Part shown: in pieces, positions 24,394 to 35,647 of the stretch | Numbering within the stretch: the stretch's first letter is position 1 | How the letters are laid out: every line of letters begins with the position of its first letter | Assembly (NCBI RefSeq): GCF_022605165.1 | Contig: NC_063076.1 | Span: 806,001-870,000, forward strand | DNA from: Purpureocillium takamizusanense | Taxonomy: Eukaryota; Ascomycota; Sordariomycetes; Hypocreales; Ophiocordycipitaceae | DNA: 64,000 nucleotides | Reading direction: 5' to 3' | Notes under the pieces: model-generated | Seen by the model: only the letters and a program-made list of their open reading frames with translations | The model's database searches: none | Told to the model about the DNA's origin: nothing | Translations under genes and position numbers: made by a program

Positions 24394-27260
24394 AATATAA
24401 TATTAATCTAAGAACCCTAGATAGCCTATAACGTAGCTATAACTAAGTCCTATAGGTCTTATAGCGCCTACCTAGCTAGCGTATAGACCTACTAAAACGA
24501 TAAGATTAAAGCTATTATATACGTCCGTAAGAGCCTATACCTTACGGCTATATAGCTATAGCTAGAACCGACCCGCTATATCGTCTAGCTAAAAGTCAAT
24601 AGCATTATTATAGTTAATATTTATAGGCCCCCGACCGAGGATAGGCCCCTTAATATTATACTCCGCTATTAAGTCCCGGCCTGGGCTCTTATAGTAAGAG
24701 ATTTTAACGTAATATACTACTCCTAGTAACTAAGAGTAGCCACTAAGAATAAAGGTACCGATATAGCTAAATAGGCAACGTAGGCAAACCTAATAGTATT
24801 AAACCTATTAAGAGAGTCGACTTACGATAAGGGCAATACCCTAGACCTAGCTTTTAGTAATATTATAGTAGTAAATATAAAAATCGAATAATACCTCGAT
24901 ATCGCAATAGACTATAAAACGCTAGTTACGATACTACCTAGACTAGACGCATATAGCCCGGTTATATAGCGGCTATAAGTTACGATAGAAGAGGAGCTTA
25001 AGCGCTTCTAGGCCTATACCTATACCGCAGTACTATATATCTAGCTACTATTATAACGGCCTATAGAGGAGCGACTAGACTAATAGGCACTAGATATTAC
25101 CGAGATACTCTAAGCCGCCGCGGAAGCTATAGGATAGGTCCTAAGAGCCTAGCTTAAAGGGATAGTCTAGTAGAATAATAGCTATAGCTAAGCTAGGCTA
25201 CTATATAATAGCGCTAGGACTATAATACGCCTTAGGCTCGAAGACGGCTAGTAAGAGACCTAGAAGTTATTCTAGAAAATAATAAGGAAGGCTAAAAGAG
25301 ACTACTAAAGAGATATTATTAAAAATACTAGCGATAACTAAAAGATCTATAAGGTAATACGCTAGACTAAGAAAGGTAGCGCCTTCTAGGCCCCGCTACT
25401 ATAGGTAAGAGACTAGGTCTATATTATACCGATAGATAAGGCTAATACGCTTTAAAGAACCCTCCTAGAGCGGAAAGATAGCTCTAACGACTGCCTAATA
25501 GCTAGCGTATAACCTATACGCTAGCTCTCGGTCGAGCTTATAGTTATACTAACGGAAGCTAAGCATTACTATATAGGGATAGGCAATACGTCCCTAGGCG
25601 CCGACGGCATTATAGTCCGGCTATTATAGTACGCCTAGCTAGCTATTAAAGAGCTAGTAAGAGATCTATACTAAAAGTATCTTTATAAAGGTTACTACCC
25701 CTATCTATACCGGATAGTAGAAGTAATACTATTACTAAAGCTAGGTAAGCGTAATTAAAGCGAGCCTAAGGCCTAGAGACCGATCTTACTACTTAACTAC
25801 TTAGGTAAGGGACTAGAATAGCTAATAGCCCGACGTATAGCCTAGGTAGCAACTATATAGGAAGTACTTAGCCTATAATAGGCGGGAGCCCTATCGAAGA
25901 GGTTAATACTAGACTTAACGACCGCTATTATATATAATATCGAGATAGCGCTTATAGTAGGTAAGGTTATTACCCTACTAACTATAGATATATAAGGCGT
26001 ATTTAACTATATCTAGCGTAAAAGACTTACGCTTAGGCTCTAGGAATAAGGCTAGCCGTAATAAGTAGTTAACTAGGCGGATGCCTTTATAAATAAGAGA
26101 CGGGCTGCCGTCTGCTATAAAGACATCCGAATATAAAAGGAACTACTTAACTATAGGCTACCCTAGGGGTCCCCTACCTCGCTAGTACTCTTCCTACTAT
26201 ATATAGAACCTATCTTTAGACTAAGGCAATAGAAGTACCGTTTCGGGTATACTAACGATATAGCTATACTATATATTAGCGACGACCTCTATACTATAGC
26301 TGCCTAAGCTACCGGGTCGGCCTAAGAGCTAGTTAGCTAGGGTAATAAAAACGGTATTAACTTCGACCCTATTAAATCCGAAGCTATATACTTTAATAAG
26401 CGCCTAGATAATAATAACTTAAGCGTTAGGCATTAGGGCAAGGATATTACGCCGCTAGTAATAGCTATACGCTAGCTAGGGGTCTAGTTCGATAGGAAGC
26501 TTTCCTTTAGGACCTATATAGAAATATAGGCTATTAAAGGGCGTAGACTTATAACCTTCCTCTAGAGCCTAAGGAACTTATAGAGGGGCCCGCTAGCTAA
26601 TACTGCCTAGTAGGCGATCCTCGCCTATATAGTCCTAGTACTTTACTATAGCGCTAATATATAGTACTTAAGATAGGAGAAGCTCTCTACCCGCTACCCC
26701 TATAAGCTTACTAATATATAAGCATAAGGATATATTAAGAGGCTATAGACGGTACTTAACGTCGGGCTTAAAGTAATACTGCCGGTCTAGAAAACGACCT
26801 TAATAGCTATACTATATCGAGAAGCTAGTATAGTACTTACTAACGTAATACTCGACTCGATATATAAAATAGTAGCTATACGCCTCGGCACGCTAGACTA
26901 CCGATACCCCCTAGTATAGAGACTCCCCTAATAGGTAACATACGCTATATAATAGGCTATACTATAGTATAATACTATTAAACGATAGTTCTTTATATAT
27001 AGAGAATATAAAGCTATTATACGGTTCGAAAGGCTTATCGTAAAGAGCCTTATAAACCTAAGAACTAGACCTAGACTCCTCTACCCTAGGCCCCTTACTA
27101 CCGACCTAACGTAAGGCTAAGATAAAATATAGGCTATAAAGAGCTTCTATATATAGTATCGATAGCTATTAGCTAATACTATTACTATCTTTATAAACGG
27201 TTCTTAAGCTAACGGAGCTATAGGCTATAGCTATAGCGTTATAAGAGACGGTATTAAAGT
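24394..27260 (+). pseudogene. remnant of LINE ORF2 (endonuclease–RT–RNase H)
   Basis: Degenerate coding region inside the element. Family signatures remain in one reading direction, with C-to-T and G-to-A changes: the endonuclease QEPW is read as stop-E-P-stop, the G of GDFN is Arg, the Y-A-D-D box reads Y-T-N-D, and the RNase H Asp of T-D-G-S reads Asn. Each change is a transition of the RIP type. A protein upstream (22.6–24.3 kb) presumably corresponded to ORF1 but I cannot recognise it. Confidence 0.8.
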
Positions 27261-28377
27261 TGCCTCCGGCTCCTACCGGCTCGGATAGGTAGAAGTCTTT
27301 AATATAGAGGTTAAAGGTACCCTAGCTAGCCTCCGAGTAGCTATAGACCTAGGGCTCGGTTAGTAAGCTATAGTCTATCTCGATAATATAGTAGCTATAC
27401 AGGCTATTACGTACTAAGCGTCTAATTCCTCTTAAGCAATAGTATTATCCTTTTAACGCCTTACCTAGGCTATAGGCATATAAGTCCGTTAATACCTAGG
27501 CTACTATAATATCCTAGGCAATAAAAGAGTAGACTAGCTAGCGAAAGCTAGTATAGCGCTCCTACTACCATACCTACTACCGCTACCTATAGTAGCATAC
27601 CTATAGCGGTAGGCCCGTTAGTAAATTAAAACTAACTTCTCTAACTAATAGTAAAAGATAGCGATACCTACTATCTTAGACTACTATAGAGACCTTAACC
27701 TTCTAGTAAGGCTTAACTACCTACTAGAATTTTAAGCCTAATATACTAAGCTATACTATCTCTTAGTAATACGTATAATATATAGAGACTTTATAGCCTA
27801 CTATAAACGATTTAACTATAGTAACTCCTATAATGTCTACTTATACGGGCGGAGGAAATTACCTAACTACCTTCTCTACTACTAGAAAATAAACGTTAAT
27901 AGTAGGCTAAAGCTTGCCCCTTTAGCTATTAATGCATTCCGCTAGGCAATAGGCAAGGACTAAAGTTACTACCTATACCTAGCCCGGGATTTAGGGTTCT
28001 TTAGTAAGATCTACCTACGATATTAGGCATAGGTAATAATATAGTCGATATCGCGCCGCGGTATATCCCTTCCTTATTATTCTTATATCTTCGAACTAAC
28101 TATAGCTCTTAAGACTACGGTATAGTTACTATTAGTAGTATTAAGCTTAGCGATATACCTATAACGATACTAAAAAGACGGCACCTATATAAATACTAAA
28201 GAACCGAAAGTAATATAGCGGGCTAATACTCGCGCCTTTTAAACCCGCTAACGGGGGAATAGGCCTAGAAAATAATGCCCTTAAGGCCCCGAATAGTTAG
28301 ATAGGGAAGCATAGTTATAGGTATAGTAGAGGAAGGAGAGCTATCTTGACACCTAATAAGGTAGCCCCCTTTTAACC

Positions 28378-28392
28378 CCTGCAAAAAGCAGG
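28378..28392 (+). other. hairpin in LINE 3' region
   Basis: CCTGC AAAAA GCAGG: 5-bp stem, 5-nt loop, about 110 nt before the tail. It lies in the part of the element that escaped heavy RIP. Confidence 0.5.
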
Positions 28393-28453
28393 CAGGGCGC
28401 GTCTCACGACGCGATAGACCCACTATATATATCCCTAGCCCAGCGCGTCTTTC

Positions 28454-28466
28454 GCCCCGACGGGGC
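28454..28466 (+). other. GC hairpin before LINE tail
   Basis: GCCCC GAC GGGGC: 5-bp stem with 3-nt loop, about 20 nt before the ATA tail. Some LINE 3' UTRs carry a stem-loop recognised by the reverse transcriptase; whether this one did is inference. Confidence 0.5.
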
Positions 28467-28508
28467 TAGCCTAGACGTTAAACGCCATAATAATAATAAT
28501 AATAATAA

Positions 28509-28524
28509 AGGGTGGGCCACCCCC
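28509..28524. repeat. target-site duplication, right copy
   Basis: Perfect 16-bp match to 22491–22506, directly after the ATA-rich tail. The first A may belong to the tail, so the duplication is 15–16 bp. Confidence 0.85.
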
Positions 28525-30412
28525 ACTGGGCTGCACCCGGGCTTGCAGTGGGTGCGCTGTGAGATACCCGTGGACCCGTGGACCCGTGGACAGGTAGAGG
28601 AGGTACCTTACTGGAGGGAAGGTTTGAACGTACCTCAGTGGGTGACGGGGGCTGGAGGCAGGCCGGTCAGTACCCCACTGCACAACGGGACTGCATCGCA
28701 CCCCCGGGGGACTGGAAGCTTTCAACCGTGCTGGAACGGTTCAAGGCGCAAAGTAAGGTACCGCCTGCAAGGCACTGTCCAGTGCCCACCGCCTGGCGCG
28801 CAGCCCGGCCACACATCATCTGGCCTCGCCCTCGCTGGCACGGGCTGCATCACGTACGTCGGTCATTCCAGCCCGAGCAGCAAGGTGCCTCGTCCATCCA
28901 GCGGTGCTGGCCGCCCAACTCCCAGGTGGACAGCGCCAGCTCGGATGTTCCCTTGCCTTGCCAGTACGTTAGTACCCGCAGCCGTAGCACCGGAGGTGAG
29001 ATACCTGTATCCACTTCCCTTGCTGGGGGTGGGTTTCCACTGCTGCGTTCCACCATGATGAGCGATGCACGGAGTGCGTACGTACGTACAGTACAGCACC
29101 GACTAGCTTACTCCGTTCCGTAAGGTAGGTAGCACGGTTACGTAGCGCAGCGTAGGTAGCGTAGCGTAGCTACCCCACGTCTCCTCATCGTCGAGCTGCT
29201 GTCTGACCGTTCTCGCTCGTGGACCCTCCGCCAGCTTTCCCGTCTTTCCACCATCCATCCATTCATCCATCCAGCTGCCTACGCAGCGCTGCCATCCTCT
29301 CCTCCCCTCTTACCTCCTCACACGCCCGCTGGCACGGCTCCCTCTCTTTCTCATCCAGACGGTGCATCTCCATCTCGCTTCGTCCGACCTTTACATCCCC
29401 CACCGCCGCAGCCCGAGACCGCCTTCCGGCATCACGCCGCCCGCCCTTTCCGTTATCGTCTCACCAAGCGCCAGCGGTAAGAAAGTGCTTCGGCCTCCAC
29501 TCCGTCCCGTCCGGCGGTAGCGTCATCGTGCCGGCTTGCTAACCACGACGACGGCACACAGACGCCGCACGCGACCGTGTTTTTTCGACTCGCTGCTACG
29601 CGTCGAGCATCGGCGAACCCGTCACGTTTTCTTTTTTCCTTTTCTGAGCAGTGCCGGACGAGGCGGGATTTGGCTACGACGAATCACATTGCTTGCCCCC
29701 GGCGTTGCAGGGGTCTCCCGACCGATCGTGCCGCTTGCCCCTCCACATATCGACCTCGACCTTGCCTATCCTCCGCTGACCGAACGACTCGGGGCGCGCG
29801 CCAGGCTCGGATCCTCCGCAACGGGATCCTTCCACCACCCGCGTGCCTGCGTGTTCTGTTGCGACACAATTGGATGGATGGTTGCCTTCACTCCAGCGCT
29901 GAGACTCAACCAACAGGCCACCACCCTTCGCGCCAGGCACTCGACCACGCGGAGACCGTGCGCTGCGGCGCCTCCGACCCCAATCTTCCTACTTCCCGAT
30001 CCCGCGCGCGCAGACCAGGCCAGGCCAGGGCATGAAAACTCGTTACCCACCGTCCTCACATCCGTCGACTCCGCCGCCGCCGCCGCGAGGTGAGCGCACT
30101 CTCGCAGGTAGCCAGCCGTGCCACCGCGGGTGCTTGCGTTGCCCGTCGAGGTAGCTGGCGCTTACCGATTCGAGCGCCGCGCCCGGCCACGAGCTCACAC
30201 ACGCTCGAGACGTTCCGAAGCGACTTTTTCGCGACACCGGCTGGACCGTGCCAAAACATCTACCCCTAAGAATAGCCCGCCCGGCAGCGAATTGACTTTC
30301 GCTCCCGGGGCCAGGGGCGATCGTCGTCAGCTGTCAACGACTGTATCGAGCCCCTCCCCGACCGACTCTCTTCTCCTTCCCTTCTCGCCTCGCCAGCATT
30401 GCCTTGCCGACC
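28525..30412. other. gene-free stretch and promoter/leader of the F-box gene
   Basis: No supported gene. At 28566–28592 a GGACCCGT unit is repeated in tandem. At 29080–29175 there is a dense TACGTAC/GTAGCGTAGC block. From about 29,220 the DNA becomes pyrimidine-rich with CATC repeats (29248–29275), fitting a long promoter and 5' leader for the gene at 30413. Confidence 0.45.
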
Positions 30413-33382
30413 ATGAGGCGCGGTCGCTCTCCCGGTTCGGCGTCGCCCTACCGGGCCCTCGCCCATCACCAGCAAGCTGCGTCTCCCGCGACTTTGACCG
30501 ACCCGACATCCCTCATCCGCTCTTTCGACGTCGACACCAACCCGGCTCGCCCGGTACGGCCCTCACCTCTCGCTGCCTCGACCATTCGGGACATGCCGCT
30601 AGACCTGGTGCAGCGCATTCGGTCGTTCCCATTGTTCCAATCCGCTCCGGAGGATTTCCTCGTCGCCATCGGCAGCCATCTAAAACCCCAGATCCACGGT
30701 CCCAACGACCACATCATTACCGAGGGCGATGAGGCCAAGGCTATGTACTGGCTTGTGCGTGGCGTTGTCGCCGTCACGTCTCGCGATGGTGAGGCTGTGT
30801 ACGCGGAACTCAAGTCGGGCGCCTTTTTCGGTGAGATTGGTGTTCTCATGGACATGCCCCGGACGGCAACCATTGTCGCCCGGACCAAATGCCTCCTGGT
30901 CGTCCTTAAGAAGGAGGACTTGCAGCTGGTCATGCCCACGTTCCCCGACATGCAGCGCGCCATCCTCGAGGAGGCTCAAGAGCGGCTCACGCTGCTAAAA
31001 AAGAAGCGACTCGAGGGCGGCGTCAGTACAAAGTCACCCATGGGTGACCTTGCGTCGCGAGCCGCCGCCCCGGGCGAGGTGTCCAAAGGCGAAAGCGGCG
31101 CGATCAAGGACGGCGCCGTCATCAACTCCAAAAAGCGCAAATCACCCAGCCCCGGCATTATTGAGGACCCTGCCGCAGGTAGTGCTATCGGCAGCGGGTT
31201 TGTGAACATTAGGAAGACACTTAAGGAGCTACCCTTGTTCTCGACGCTGCCGCCCGATATCCTTCACTTCCTGGGGCTCAGCGTGCAGCCCAAGACTTAC
31301 CCTCCGTTCACAGACATCGTCAGGCAAGGAAGCCCGGGCAACGAAATCTACTTTATTGTCCAGGGAGAGGCCGAGGTGATCCACGAGACGCCTCTAGAGC
31401 GCCACCAGCAGCAGCCAAGAGGGAATTCCATCTACTCTAGACCACGTCTCAAGTCCGGGCAGTATTTTGGTGAGGTGGCGAGTCTTGGGCTTTCTCCCGG
31501 CCGGACGGCGACAGTTCGATCAATAACAACGGTCGAGTGCCTGATGGTCCCCGGTGATGCCCTGGAGGAGCTGTGGCAACGATGTCCGCCAGATATCCGT
31601 TCACAGGTAGAGCGTACCGCAAGAATACGATTCGAGAGCCATCCCGGGGACGAGGATGTCGACATGGCAGACGCCGGAACGAGCGGGAAATCGGCTTCGG
31701 ATCCTGTAACGCCCTCGACGGCGCCCCGAGGGCCGCTGCCCAACCTCACCTTCACCACCCCGTCGATGCCGGCCTCGCCCAGCAAAGATGACTCAGACAT
31801 CATGGAGCCGAAAGATCCCGACCCCTTCTTGAGCGTCAACATGGAGAATTTGCGGAACCGCCGACGGCACTCCATTGCGCCTCCGGCACCACAGACGGAC
31901 TCGAGTGGCCTGCAACACGGTGGACGTTCGCTGATCGATACCAGCCCCGTAAGGTTTCCCGTCGCCCCCTCCCCACCGGACACAGACGTCCGCGTGAAGC
32001 GTGCCAAGACGCTGCCCCGGCGGCCGCAGACTCAGCGCTCGAGCGTTGCCTTGCCCGATACCATCGTGGTGAAAATCTTCAAACACCTAGACATAGGGGA
32101 GCTCATGAAAATGCGCATCGTTAGCAGGCATTGGCGCGAGATGCTGTCCACATCACCTGACGTGTGCAACAACGTGAACCTCTCGCGCTACAGCCGCTCC
32201 GTGAGTGACGAGGTCATCGTCCGATACCTCGGCCCGTTTATTGGGGGTCGGGCCGTCACTGTGGATCTCAACAACTGCTTCCACATTACGGACGAGGGGT
32301 TCTCAGCGCTCTGGAAGCATTGCGGCAAGAATGTCAAGCAGTGGCGCATGAGGTCGGTATGGGACGTCTCCGCGAATCAGATACTCGAGATGAGCGAAAA
32401 CTCCAAGGCCCTAGAGGAGGTCGACTGGAGCAACTGCCGTAAGGTTGGCGACAATCTCCTCGGCCGAGTCGTCGGCTGGGTCGTGGCGGGATCTCCGTCG
32501 ACGAGCAAGAGCGTGGTCATCTCGTCGAGCCACGCCAGGGACAAGAAGCACACGAAGAAGGACGAGTCGAAGCATGCGGCGGTGGTGCCTGGAACAGTGT
32601 TTGGGTGTCCGAGACTGAAGAAGCTGAACCTTTCGTATTGCAAACATATTACGGACCGCTCGATGGCTCATCTTGCCGCCCACGCGGCCAACCGACTCCA
32701 GTCGCTCTCTCTTACACGGTGCACGTCCATCACGGACGCCGGGTTCCAGACTTGGGCGCAACACAGGTTCGAAAAGCTGACGGACCTCTGCTTGGCGGAC
32801 TGCACCTACCTCTCAGACCACGCCATCGTGGCACTCGTCAACGCGGCCAAGAACCTGACGCACCTTGACCTCTCGTTCTGTTGCGCTCTGTCCGACACGT
32901 CGACCGAGGTGGTGGCCCTGGGGCTGCCAAGGCTTAAGGAACTACGGCTCGCGTTTTGCGGCAGCGCCGTGAGCGACAGCAGCTTGGAGAGCATCGCGCT
33001 ACATCTCAACGAGCTAGAGGGCCTTAGCGTCCGTGGCTGCGTTAGAGTCACAGGCACAGGCTTGGAGAATATCCTGCGCGGCTGCTTGCGTCTCAAGTGG
33101 ACGGACGTCAGCCAATGCCGCAACCTGGATGCTTGGCTCCGGACAGGGAGCTTGGCAAAATGGGGCTACGACGATCGCGCGGCGAAGCCTATCCTGTCGA
33201 TGGGCCTGTCCCCGGCGCTCCTGCAAGAAGGCATCGGCGAAATACCGGTCCCAAAGACGATGAGCGTCGCGATGCTCACCACGCCGAGCTTCATGCCACG
33301 GTCGAGTCTGGGATTCCTGGGCCGCCGAACGAAGCAGCCTGTGCGCTTCATCGTGGAGAAGGGAACCGAGGGATTGAGATGA
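30413..33382 (+). CDS. F-box/LRR protein with two cyclic-nucleotide-binding domains
   Basis: Intronless, 989 aa. Order: disordered N-terminus; cyclic-nucleotide-binding domain 1 (about 65–180) with phosphate-binding cassette FFGEIGVLMDMPRTATIVA; KKRKSP linker resembling a nuclear signal; domain 2 (about 270–395) with YFGEVASLGLSPGRTATVRS; acidic/Ser-Pro linker; F-box (about 543–590, LPDTIVVKIFKHLDIGELMKM); then leucine-rich repeats of the AMN1/cysteine type to about 910. F-boxes dock substrates to SCF ubiquitin ligases and the LRRs usually choose the target; both cassettes keep the FGE and Arg that contact cAMP, so ligand control of ubiquitination is a reasonable inference. The ATG at 30413 is used; an upstream in-frame TTG was ignored. 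Confidence 0.93.
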   Translation: MRRGRSPGSASPYRALAHHQQAASPATLTDPTSLIRSFDVDTNPARPVRPSPLAASTIRDMPLDLVQRIRSFPLFQSAPEDFLVAIGSHLKPQIHGPNDHIITEGDEAKAMYWLVRGVVAVTSRDGEAVYAELKSGAFFGEIGVLMDMPRTATIVARTKCLLVVLKKEDLQLVMPTFPDMQRAILEEAQERLTLLKKKRLEGGVSTKSPMGDLASRAAAPGEVSKGESGAIKDGAVINSKKRKSPSPGIIEDPAAGSAIGSGFVNIRKTLKELPLFSTLPPDILHFLGLSVQPKTYPPFTDIVRQGSPGNEIYFIVQGEAEVIHETPLERHQQQPRGNSIYSRPRLKSGQYFGEVASLGLSPGRTATVRSITTVECLMVPGDALEELWQRCPPDIRSQVERTARIRFESHPGDEDVDMADAGTSGKSASDPVTPSTAPRGPLPNLTFTTPSMPASPSKDDSDIMEPKDPDPFLSVNMENLRNRRRHSIAPPAPQTDSSGLQHGGRSLIDTSPVRFPVAPSPPDTDVRVKRAKTLPRRPQTQRSSVALPDTIVVKIFKHLDIGELMKMRIVSRHWREMLSTSPDVCNNVNLSRYSRSVSDEVIVRYLGPFIGGRAVTVDLNNCFHITDEGFSALWKHCGKNVKQWRMRSVWDVSANQILEMSENSKALEEVDWSNCRKVGDNLLGRVVGWVVAGSPSTSKSVVISSSHARDKKHTKKDESKHAAVVPGTVFGCPRLKKLNLSYCKHITDRSMAHLAAHAANRLQSLSLTRCTSITDAGFQTWAQHRFEKLTDLCLADCTYLSDHAIVALVNAAKNLTHLDLSFCCALSDTSTEVVALGLPRLKELRLAFCGSAVSDSSLESIALHLNELEGLSVRGCVRVTGTGLENILRGCLRLKWTDVSQCRNLDAWLRTGSLAKWGYDDRAAKPILSMGLSPALLQEGIGEIPVPKTMSVAMLTTPSFMPRSSLGFLGRRTKQPVRFIVEKGTEGLR

Positions 33383-34099
33383 TGACGGCATTTGGAGTTT
33401 ACATGTGGGTGGCTTGCATTTGCAGAGCACTTGGAGTCTTTGTTGTAAGGCGTTTGCGCGCAGGTACTTTGAGCGACAATCGGCGTTGCGGGAAAGGGGT
33501 GATATTCGCATGGTCTAGTGGATTAGAAGGGGACAACGAGACATGATACCCTGCTGCCGACAGGACCGAATGCGCGCAATGGGCGTTGCAGATGCGTCGC
33601 TGTGGGCGAGACTGTATGCTACAACTCTGGTGAGGGGAGCAAAAGGTCATGGCTCCAAAGTAACGGGTTTCTAGGTCTAGCAAGACCAGCCACTAATGCA
33701 AACACTGTCGATGACTCCCCAAGTCCATTGTTCCAAGTAAGTAGTTAATTGGTACAGCAAAGTGTTTGCGTGGCCAAGCTGTCCAACTATATTGAAATGC
33801 CAACACATCCGCTCCGAGCTTGTCTAGGGTGGGCCCCGGACTCCCACTGCTGGGCGGCGCTGGAAGGTTCTGTGCCGGGCGCGGCGTTCGGGAGACAGCT
33901 CCGCTGCACGACCTGGGCAGGCGCTGGCGGGCGTGGCGGCGTCACCTCAGTTGGTAATCACTCACGTGACGCGGAGTTTAGCCCAAGGGACCCCCCCGGC
34001 AGCCCGGCACATATCAGGACCCCCCTCAACGTCATCGCCTCTTCTTTTTCCCTCCTCCGCATCGCAGCATCCATCGACAGACGCACAACAAGAGCCACC
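33383..34099. other. gene-free stretch
   Basis: Contains the 3' end of the F-box gene and the promoter of the mitochondrial membrane-protein gene. No supported gene. A GGGTGGGCC sequence at 33829–33837 resembles the LINE target site but there is no insertion. Confidence 0.5.
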
Positions 34100-35263
34100 A
34101 TGTCGTTTACGCTCAGCATACGGCAGGGCCCGGCGCGGCGCCTCGCGCAGCAGCTTCCCGAGCTGACCAAGAGCGCGTTCCGCGCGGCGGCGCCGGTGCG
34201 CAGCTTCCACCAGTCGGCCACCACCAAGTCGTCGAGAGGGGTGGGCTTGTTCTTCACCTCGCGCATCAACACCACCACCGGCGCCACCACGACAGCGGCG
34301 CGCAACGCCTTTTCCCGCCGCGGCGCGACGGCGTCAAGGGCGCTGTACCACCAGGAGGTGGCGAGCCGGCAGCAGTCGGTGACGAGCGGCCCGGGCCTGC
34401 GCAAGCTGCTCGTGGGAGGCGCCATCTTCGGCGGCACGCTCGTCGCCATCAACGCCGTGTTCAACCGCGAGACGCGCGAGGACGGCGGCATGCCCGTCTA
34501 CGAGCGCGAGTACCTCAATAACACGTTCCTGCACACGGGCCTCGGCGTCGGCATCATTGGCTTGACGGCCAGGCAGATGGTGCAGACGGGCTTCGTCTAC
34601 CGCTTGATGGTGACGAACCCGTGGGTCGTCGGTCTCGGTGGTCTGGCCCTCAGCTTCGCCACCATGATTGGCACGCGCTCCATCGCACCCGACAAGTAAG
34701 TCACGAAGCTTTCCTAACCCAACTAATCTGTGAAGCGATAGACGATGTTGACGTTGAACCCTTCCCCCAAATTTAGCTATATTCCCAAGTACGCTCTCTG
34801 GACGGCCTTCAACGCCACGCAGGCAGCCTTCATCGCTCCCCTCCTCGCATTCGTCCCCGGCCCCCTCCTCGCCCGCGCCGGCCTCTACACCATCGCCATG
34901 ATGGGCGCGCTGTCGGTCGTCGGCGCAACGGCCAAGCAGGAGAAGTACCTGTACATTGGCGGCCCGCTCCTCGCCGGCGCCGCCATCGTCGCCGTGTCGG
35001 GCCTGGCCCCGCTCATGATCCCCGCGACGGCGGTGCGCACGCTGGCCTTCACCGAGAACATCTGGCTGTACGGCGGCCTGGCCGTCTTTGGCGGCTTCAC
35101 GCTGTACGACGTGCAAAAGGTGCTGCACCACGCGCGGCTGGCGCAGATGGGCGTCATGCGGCGCGACCCGGTCAACGAGAGCATCTCGCTGGAGCTTGAC
35201 TTTTTGAACATTTTTGTTCGCATGGTGCAGATTCTGATGATGAACCAGAACCGGCGGAAGTAA
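34100..35263 (+). CDS. Bax-inhibitor-1 family, GHITM-like mitochondrial membrane protein
   Basis: 360 aa in two exons (34100–34695, 34777–35263; intron 34696–34776, GTAAGT…TTTAG, phase 2). The N-terminal ~100 residues are rich in Arg, Ser, Thr and Ala and almost free of acids, as in a mitochondrial presequence (FHQSATTKSSRG). Seven or so hydrophobic segments follow, with the family's C-terminal features: FTENIWLYGGLAVFGGFTLYDVQKV and LDFLNIFVRMVQIL. Animal GHITM (MICS1) lies in the inner mitochondrial membrane and affects cristae and cytochrome c release; fungal relatives are presumed similar. Start 34100 follows GCCACC, an excellent context. Convergent with the msrA gene. Confidence 0.9.
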
Positions 35264-35647
35264 GATGAGAAGTTTTGGAGGGATGATTGGGTTGGTGGAA
35301 GTCAGAGCAGCAACTCCTCTCTTCTGAGTTGGACTCTTTTTTTTTATTGTACGGAATAGAAAGATGAGAACCATGGACATTCATGTAAAACAACATCAAA
35401 GACGCCCCAAGGAACGCCTGCATGGGCTTTTCGCACTGCGTTTCTTTCCCATCCTCCGCAGCCCCGTGAAATGCCCGATGTCCAAGTGACCCTGCCATCC
35501 CCGCGCGCTCTCTCACACGTAGTCAACGCTCGCCGCCCAAACGTCTTGCCCTGACCATGGCAGTGCTCACTCCACCCGTGACCCGCCGTCGCCCCTGACC
35601 CTTGATAGCTACAGGTGCCCTTGCCCTCCGCAATGGCCACGCGCGAG
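35264..35647. other. convergent 3' region
   Basis: 384 bp between two converging stop codons, with a T-rich run at 35337–35346. No gene seen. Confidence 0.5.

Larger units (their letters stand above)
22507..28508 (+). mobile_element. RIP-inactivated non-LTR retrotransposon (LINE, Tad1-like)
   Basis: A 6.0-kb insertion between perfect 16-bp direct repeats, with no terminal repeats of its own and an (ATA)n tail at about 28487–28508, i.e. a LINE lying on the plus strand. Decayed domains can still be read: an AP-endonuclease (the QEP region near 24394–24420, YRPP near 24620, the D-F-N box near 24691–24711), a reverse transcriptase (the Y-x-D-D box at 26248–26259) and an RNase H motif (27190–27240). 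Endonuclease + RT + RNase H in this order is the Tad1/I-type layout. CpA and TpG are almost absent through the interior and TAA/TAG replace Gln and Trp codons throughout, the hallmark of repeat-induced point mutation. No frame of useful length survives, so it is dead. Confidence 0.92.

Noticed and set aside
22507..28508. LTR or DNA transposon as identity of the AT-rich element
   Set aside because: No long terminal direct or inverted repeats; the ATA tail, 16-bp duplication and endonuclease/RT/RNase H order fit a LINE.
30404..30412. Upstream TTG as start of the F-box/LRR gene
   Set aside because: A normal ATG follows three codons later at 30413.
33827..33843. Second copy of the LINE target sequence
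   Set aside because: Only about nine bases (GGGTGGGCC) match and no insertion or partner repeat is adjacent.
34334..35380. Long minus-strand frame opposite the GHITM-like gene
   Set aside because: Arg/His/Gly-rich shadow of a GC-rich gene on the other strand; no motifs and it crosses the opposite gene's intron.
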